From the NCBI RefSeq assembly GCF_964036645.1, contig NZ_OZ038525.1:620001-684000 (forward strand): a stretch of DNA of 64,000 bases, given 5' to 3'. The notes beneath the pieces are model-generated. The model did no database searches, was not told the origin of the DNA, and saw nothing but the letters and a program-made list of their open reading frames with translations. This document shows positions 59,966 to 64,000 of this stretch, piece by piece. Origin of the DNA: Tenacibaculum sp. 190524A02b (GTDB lineage: Bacteria > Bacteroidota > Bacteroidia > Flavobacteriales > Flavobacteriaceae). Both the position numbers and the translations under genes were made by a program. Position 1 is the first letter of the stretch, and each line of letters opens with the position of its first letter.

Positions 59966-61177
59966 TTATTGTTTTTCTAATAAAGCCATATAGAACCCAT
60001 CAAATCCAGATTGGTGTGCTAATACTTTATTATCTTGGACAAAGTTAAAGTTTTTTCCCGCATCAGAAGCTAAGAACTTGTTAATTTGTTCTTGGTTTTC
60101 AGATGGTAGGACAGAGCAAGTAGCATACACCATTTTTCCGCCTGATTTTACCATCTTAGAATATTGTTGTAAAACCTCTTGTTGAGTATTTCTAATAGTA
60201 TCTAAAAATTCAGGTTGAAGTTTCCACTTACTGTCGGGATTTCTTCTAATTACACCTAGTCCAGAACAAGGTGCATCAATTAAAACTCTATCAACTTTGT
60301 CATGTAACTTTTTTATAACTTTAGTAGACTCAATTACTCTAGTATCAATATTGTGAACACCATTTCTTCTTGCACGTACTTTAAGCTTTTTTAATTTACT
60401 CTCATAAATGTCCATAGCAATAATTTGCCCTTTATTCTTCATTAAAGAAGCTAAGTGCAATGTTTTACCTCCAGCCCCAGCACAAGTGTCAACAACTTTC
60501 ATACCAGGTTGTACATCTAAATAAGCAGCTACTAATTGAGAAGAAGCATCTTGTACTTCAAAATACCCGTTTTTAAATGCTTGGGTTTTAAATACATTAG
60601 CGCGTTCTACTAATTTAAGAGCATCATCATATCCTTTGATAAATTCGGTTTCAATATTTTCATTAGCAAGCGCTTTCTGAAGTTTTTCTTTACTAATGTT
60701 TAATGTATTAGTACGTAAAATAACTTCAGCTTGTTTGTTTAAAGCGGCAATTTCTTTGGTCCATATTTTTTCACCTAATTCTTCTAAACCAACTTCATCA
60801 ATCCAATCAGGAATTGACTCTCTGAATTTTCTAATTTTAGATAACTCATCAAATTTTCCTTTTATTCTTCTGGAAGGCGTAGGTTCAATTTGGTTCCAAT
60901 CAGGAAGTTTAATACCTCTTAAAACACACCATACGGCAAATAAACGCCATAAATCTGGTCTAGAAAAAGGAGCTTTTACTTGAGCTATTTCTGCATATAA
61001 ACGCTTCCAACGAACAATTTCGTAAATTGTCTCAGCAACAAATTTTCTATCTCTTGCTCCCCAACGTTTATCTCTTTTTAAAGCAAGCTCCACTGCTTTG
61101 TCTGCATATACACCCTCATTAAAAATATCTCGTAAGCTATCAATAACGGTAAAAACTAAGTTTCTATGTAATCTCAT
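59966..61177 (-). CDS. RsmB/NOP2-family RNA (cytosine-5)-methyltransferase
   Basis: A 403-residue methyltransferase. VVDTCAGAGGKTLHLASLMK is the AdoMet-binding loop; VDRVLIDAPCSGLGVIRRNP and MVYATCSVLPSENQEQINKF carry the two Cys of m5C RNA methyltransferases. The N-terminal 140 residues resemble the NusB-like/RsmB lead domain (RWGARDRKFVAETIYEIVRW). The likely target is 16S rRNA, but the exact site cannot be told. Divergent from recG, 62 nt away. Confidence 0.88.
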   Translation of the reverse strand: MRLHRNLVFTVIDSLRDIFNEGVYADKAVELALKRDKRWGARDRKFVAETIYEIVRWKRLYAEIAQVKAPFSRPDLWRLFAVWCVLRGIKLPDWNQIEPTPSRRIKGKFDELSKIRKFRESIPDWIDEVGLEELGEKIWTKEIAALNKQAEVILRTNTLNISKEKLQKALANENIETEFIKGYDDALKLVERANVFKTQAFKNGYFEVQDASSQLVAAYLDVQPGMKVVDTCAGAGGKTLHLASLMKNKGQIIAMDIYESKLKKLKVRARRNGVHNIDTRVIESTKVIKKLHDKVDRVLIDAPCSGLGVIRRNPDSKWKLQPEFLDTIRNTQQEVLQQYSKMVKSGGKMVYATCSVLPSENQEQINKFLASDAGKNFNFVQDNKVLAHQSGFDGFYMALLEKQ

Positions 61178-61239
61178 TTGCTGAATTTAAGAATGCAAAG
61201 ATAGTTGAATTTAATGGGTTTTTGTATTTTCGTTTTTAT

Positions 61240-63357
61240 ATGAACCTAAATAGTCCCGTAACCTATATAAAAGGCGTAAGTGTAGCAAGAGCAGAATTAT
61301 TATTTTCTGAACTTGGAATAAAAACGTGTAGAGATTTACTACACCTTTTTCCTTTTAGGTATGTAGATAAAACTCAGTTTTATACCATTAATCAATTACA
61401 AAAAAACTCATCTGATGTTCAAGTAGTAGGTAAAATAACGGGTATAAAAACTGTAAAGCAAAAAAGAGGAAGTAGATTAGTAGCCACTTTTGAGGATGCT
61501 ACAGGAATAATGGAGTTAGTTTGGTTTAAAGGAGCAAAATGGATAAAAGATAATTTAAAACCTAATGTTCTATATGTAATTTATGGAAAGTTAAACTGGT
61601 ATAATGGTGTGGCAAGTATGCCGCATCCAGAAATGGAAACTGTTCAGGCTTATAAAAATAAATTACAAACTTCTATGCAACCTGTATACCCATCAACTGA
61701 GAAGTTGAGTACAAAAGGAATAAGTCATAAAGTAATGCGTGGAATGATGATGAATTTATTTCAGCAATTTATTGGTGAAATATCTGAAACGTTACCTTCT
61801 TACATTTTACAGCAACATCAGTTAATAGATAAAAAGGAAGCGTTGTTAAATATTCATTTTCCTAAAAGTCAAGAATTACTAGCAAAATCACAATTTAGAT
61901 TAAAATTTGAAGAATTGTTCTTTATACAATTACAATTACTTCAAAAAAAATTAATTAGAAAAGCAAAAATAAAAGGCTGTGTATTTGGTGAGGTTGGAGA
62001 AGTTTTTTCAGATTTTTATAATCATAAATTACCTTTTGATTTAACAGGCGCTCAAAAAAAAGTATTAAAAGAAATTAGACGCGATGTAGGTTCGGGTGCA
62101 CATATGAATCGTTTGTTACAAGGAGATGTAGGTTCTGGCAAAACGATTGTAGCTCTATTGACTATGTTATTGGCTATTGATAATGGATATCAGGCCACAA
62201 TAATGGCTCCAACTGAGATTTTAGCAAATCAGCATTATAATGGTATTGCTGAGTTATTGGAGAAAACTGATATAAAAGTTGAGTTGTTAACAGGATCAAC
62301 AAGAATAAAAAAGAGAAGGGAAATACATACAGGTTTAGAAGATGGAAGTTTACATATTTTAATAGGAACACATGCTATTTTAGAAGATAAAGTACAGTTT
62401 AAAAATCTAGGCCTTGCTATTATTGATGAACAACATCGATTTGGTGTTGCACAACGATCAAAGCTTTGGCAAAAAGGAAATGTAGATGATTTAGGAGGAG
62501 TTATCCCTCCTCATATTTTAGTGATGACAGCAACCCCAATCCCAAGAACATTAGCAATGTCTGTATATGGAGACTTAGATGTTTCCGTTATTGATGAGTT
62601 GCCACCAGGACGTAAAGAAATCAAAACAGTACATAGGTATGATAGTCACCGTTTAGCTGTTTTTAAGTTTTTGAAAGACGAAATAGAAAAAGGAAGACAG
62701 GTTTATATTGTGTATCCATTAATTCAAGAATCGGAAGCTATGGATTATAAAGACTTAATGGATGGTTATGAAAGTATTGTTAGGGAGTTTCCTCCACCAA
62801 AATATCAAATTAGTATTGTTCATGGGCAGATGAAACCTGCTGATAAAGATTATGAAATGGAGCGTTTTGTTAATGGCGAAACACAAATAATGGTTGCTAC
62901 TACAGTAATAGAAGTAGGTGTAAATGTACCCAACGCTTCCGTAATGGTAATAGAGAGTTCTGAACGATTTGGATTAAGTCAGTTGCACCAGTTGAGAGGA
63001 AGAGTTGGGAGAGGAGCGGAACAAAGTTATTGTATTCTATTGTCGAGTTACAAATTGTCTTCAGATGGAAAAACAAGATTGCAAACAATGGTAGAAACTT
63101 CAGATGGTTTTAAAATAGCAGAGGTAGATTTAAAGTTGAGGGGACCAGGTAATATTATGGGAACACAGCAAAGTGGTGTGTTAAACCTTAAAATAGCTGA
63201 TGTAGTAAAAGATTCTCCAATATTATTTCAAGCAAGAAAAACAGCCATAGATGTAATTAGTAATGATCCTACATTGTCAAATACTGAGAATGCTAGTTTA
63301 AAAGCTACCTATATGCAACTACAGAAGAAAACAGGGATCTGGAGCAACATTAGTTAG
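61240..63357 (+). CDS. recG: ATP-dependent DNA helicase RecG
   Basis: A 705-residue helicase; the ATG at 61240 is chosen over an upstream TTG. N-terminal wedge/OB domain: TYIKGVSVARAELLFSELGI, CRDLLHLFPFRYVDKT, MELVWFKGAKWIKDNL. Helicase motifs: LLQGDVGSGKTIVALL (Walker A), IIDEQHRFGVAQR (DEQH box), MTATPIPRTLAM, VATTVIEVGVNVPNASVMVI and QLRGRVGRG. RecG reverses stalled replication forks and processes recombination intermediates. Its end overlaps the convergent gene by 8 nt. Confidence 0.96.
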   Translation: MNLNSPVTYIKGVSVARAELLFSELGIKTCRDLLHLFPFRYVDKTQFYTINQLQKNSSDVQVVGKITGIKTVKQKRGSRLVATFEDATGIMELVWFKGAKWIKDNLKPNVLYVIYGKLNWYNGVASMPHPEMETVQAYKNKLQTSMQPVYPSTEKLSTKGISHKVMRGMMMNLFQQFIGEISETLPSYILQQHQLIDKKEALLNIHFPKSQELLAKSQFRLKFEELFFIQLQLLQKKLIRKAKIKGCVFGEVGEVFSDFYNHKLPFDLTGAQKKVLKEIRRDVGSGAHMNRLLQGDVGSGKTIVALLTMLLAIDNGYQATIMAPTEILANQHYNGIAELLEKTDIKVELLTGSTRIKKRREIHTGLEDGSLHILIGTHAILEDKVQFKNLGLAIIDEQHRFGVAQRSKLWQKGNVDDLGGVIPPHILVMTATPIPRTLAMSVYGDLDVSVIDELPPGRKEIKTVHRYDSHRLAVFKFLKDEIEKGRQVYIVYPLIQESEAMDYKDLMDGYESIVREFPPPKYQISIVHGQMKPADKDYEMERFVNGETQIMVATTVIEVGVNVPNASVMVIESSERFGLSQLHQLRGRVGRGAEQSYCILLSSYKLSSDGKTRLQTMVETSDGFKIAEVDLKLRGPGNIMGTQQSGVLNLKIADVVKDSPILFQARKTAIDVISNDPTLSNTENASLKATYMQLQKKTGIWSNIS

Positions 63358-63910
63358 TATAAAATGGAATACTCCATTTAGTAGTAGTGCTTTCTCCAAA
63401 ATATTTCCTTATTTCAAGAATGTTTCTTCCTGTTTTAGTCTTTGTTAGAGGAACGTATCCAATAATTCCAAATTGATTAGTTCTTGGATGATAGTATTTT
63501 AAAAAATCAACAGATACTTTTTCATCATTTAAATAAACAAAATTATAGGCATGGTAACATTTTAAGTAGGCTTCTTTTTGATCTATTTTAGAATCTTCAT
63601 TGAAAGGGCTGCAAATTTCTTCTCTTTGTTTTCTTTCGTGATTAAATATTGGGATAAATACTTTTATTATATTTTTATCTATTATATCTGATTCAATTTC
63701 TGGTGTTAACAAAAAAGTGTTGTTTTTGTTGTTTGACTTGTAGTAAGTCGCATAGGTTTTAGTATTGTCAAAATAAATGTCTTTATTAATTAGATATAAG
63801 ATGTTAGTATTTTTTATTTTATAGCTACTTAATACTATACCGGCTGCCAAGAAAAGAAATATTAAGTATACAATTGATTTTTTCTTTTTAAAGTTAGAAC
63901 CAAATATCAT
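63350..63910 (-). CDS. uncharacterised membrane-anchored protein
   Basis: A 186-residue protein with one N-terminal membrane segment (KKSIVYLIFLFLAAGIVLSS) and a soluble, probably periplasmic remainder (YATYYKSNNKNNTFLLTPEI, CYHAYNFVYLNDEKVSVDFL, RTNQFGIIGYVPLTKT). Two Cys (ICSPFNEDS and KCYHAY) might form a disulfide. Family not recognised. Ends converge with recG (8-nt overlap). Confidence 0.6.
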   Translation of the reverse strand: MIFGSNFKKKKSIVYLIFLFLAAGIVLSSYKIKNTNILYLINKDIYFDNTKTYATYYKSNNKNNTFLLTPEIESDIIDKNIIKVFIPIFNHERKQREEICSPFNEDSKIDQKEAYLKCYHAYNFVYLNDEKVSVDFLKYYHPRTNQFGIIGYVPLTKTKTGRNILEIRKYFGESTTTKWSIPFYTN

Positions 63911-64000
63911 AGATACTTGTAGTATAGATTTATAAAGTGGTCCGTATGATATAATTGAAACAATACGAACTATCCTAAAGTTAATTATTTGAAGTTTTCT

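Overview
The window looks like chromosomal DNA of a low-GC marine member of the Flavobacteriaceae, most likely close to Tenacibaculum. The basis is an AT-rich genome with flavobacterial -7 elements (TAnnTTTG), a SusC/SusD pair, a type IX secretion (T9SS) C-terminal sorting domain, DUF families typical of Bacteroidetes, and a desferrioxamine/bisucaberin-type siderophore operon of the kind I recall from Tenacibaculum. No rRNA, tRNA, transposase, integrase or CRISPR array was seen. All family calls were made by reading motifs; no search was run.

1-10.9 kb is a light-response and DNA-repair region. It holds the end of a TspO gene, a TetR regulator, an ABC1 kinase-like protein, a flavin reductase and an SDR/DUF2867 protein. 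A tightly packed ten-gene operon (4392-10870) follows behind a clear promoter. It carries two photolyase/cryptochrome homologues at its two ends and, between them, a eukaryote-like 6-pyruvoyl-tetrahydropterin synthase, GTP cyclohydrolase I, an SDR, a glutathione peroxidase, an SRPBCC protein and small unknown proteins. The pterin genes next to photolyases suggest a dedicated pterin, as antenna or cofactor.

11.0-23.4 kb is an NRPS-independent siderophore operon: lysine decarboxylase-like, lysine N-monooxygenase, MFS exporter, a GNAT-NIS synthetase fusion, a second separate GNAT and NIS synthetase, nitroreductase, membrane acyltransferase, and a crotonase with the RpfF (DSF synthase) signature. 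An AraC regulator closes the locus on the opposite strand. The doubled GNAT+NIS set and the RpfF-like gene are unusual.

23.7-35.6 kb looks like an aminophosphonate/organophosphorus scavenging locus: SusC/SusD, an alkaline-phosphatase-superfamily lipoprotein, a DUF5690 transporter, a FAD oxidoreductase of the TIGR03364 (phosphonate) type, a phosphonatase-like HAD hydrolase, a second phosphodiesterase lipoprotein ending in a four-blade hemopexin-like propeller, and an XRE-cupin regulator.

35.7-39.5 kb holds a lipoprotein with an ASCH domain, an astacin metalloprotease lipoprotein, a NYN-domain protein, a 21-bp tandem repeat of about 18 units and a 32-nt perfect palindrome.

39.7-43.8 kb is the strangest part: small unrelated same-strand genes (including an AlkB-like dioxygenase and a membrane protein), each separated by an imperfect hairpin. 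Two pairs of these hairpins are clearly homologous to each other. The layout resembles an integron-type gene-cassette array without an integrase in the window.

43.8-64 kb is mostly core: a beta-barrel protein and a TPR protein, ftsE, two glycosyltransferases flanking a 2OG-Fe(II) oxygenase, mdh, a DUF6588 protein, gyrB, a DUF3103 lipoprotein, a T9SS-exported endonuclease I, an RsmB/NOP methyltransferase, recG and a small membrane-anchored protein.
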